Positions 7,961 to 8,022 of a stretch of DNA of 8,022 nt are shown piece after piece. Each line of letters starts with the position of its first letter. Position 1 is the stretch's first letter. The DNA is from Alsobacter sp040380755 (lineage in GTDB: Bacteria > Pseudomonadota > Alphaproteobacteria > Rhizobiales > Beijerinckiaceae), in NCBI GenBank assembly GCA_040380755.1, contig JBEIIL010000152.1, positions 1 to 8,022 of the forward strand. The letters run 5' to 3'. A program made the translations under genes and the position numbers. The notes beneath the pieces are model-generated. The model was not told the DNA's origin and did not search any database. It was given only the letters and a program-made list of their open reading frames with translations.

Positions 7961-8022
7961 CTATGTCCCCACCGATGGCGCTGGCGCGGCGGCTGGGGCC
8001 GGTCGCCGGCCATGGCCCAGCC
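7961..8022 (-). CDS. C-terminal end of probable RND periplasmic adaptor (membrane fusion protein), partial
   Basis: A leftward frame enters from the right edge and stops at TAG 7963-7961, encoding LGHGRRPAPAAAPAPSVGT as its last 19 residues. An Ala/Pro-rich disordered tail is common at the ends of RND adaptor proteins, and an adaptor gene directly upstream of the permease is the usual order (as in mdtA followed by mdtB/mdtC). The frame is the same as the permease frame and only one codon (CCG) separates the TAG from the permease ATG, so the two are co-transcribed. No conserved adaptor motif is visible in this short piece, so the identity rests on context. Confidence 0.65.
   Translation of the reverse strand, partial: LGHGRRPAPAAAPAPSVGT

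Overview
The window is GC-rich throughout, with strong G/C bias at third codon positions. Gene order and protein style point to an alphaproteobacterium, possibly a Rhodospirillales- or Rhizobiales-like lineage; that placement is inferred from family resemblance and cannot be narrowed by reading alone. No rRNA, tRNA, CRISPR array, insertion sequence or phage gene was seen.

Positions 1-4026 (+ strand) are the 3' part of a Tad/Flp (cpa) type IVc pilus operon. It contains the last 27 codons of a probable cpaE/tadZ, then cpaF (tadA) secretion ATPase, tadB and tadC inner-membrane platform proteins, and a tadD-like TPR lipoprotein. Junctions are very tight: cpaF and tadB share one base, tadB and tadC are 2 nt apart, and tadC and tadD overlap by 4 nt. 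The genes are therefore almost certainly co-transcribed and translationally coupled. In the Tad model, CpaE localises the machine, CpaF hydrolyses ATP, TadB/TadC convert this into Flp pilin polymerisation, and TadD is an accessory lipoprotein. Pilin, prepilin peptidase, secretin (CpaC) and CpaB are not in the window and would be expected upstream.

Positions 4005-4548 are the boundary of the operon. An 11-bp inverted repeat spans the tadD stop codon, and a possible small leftward ORF (4010-4228) runs into the 3' end of tadD. A stretch of about 270 bases follows with no convincing gene and one locally AT-rich patch. A well-formed sigma70-type promoter comes next, overlapped by a perfect TGCA-based inverted repeat (4509-4534), directly before a strong Shine-Dalgarno and a 92-codon gene of unknown function (4549-4827). 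This operator/promoter/small-gene cassette is the least explained part of the window.

Positions 4865-8022 (- strand) hold an RND efflux module: a complete MdtB/MdtC-like inner-membrane permease of 1030 residues. It is preceded, 3 nt away, by the last 19 codons of what is most likely its periplasmic adaptor, cut by the window edge. The permease gene converges on the small gene with a 37-nt gap. No second permease or outer-membrane channel gene follows it.

Overall this is a standard Tad pilus operon next to a standard RND pump. I did not find evidence of an undescribed multi-gene system; the items worth follow-up are small-scale.
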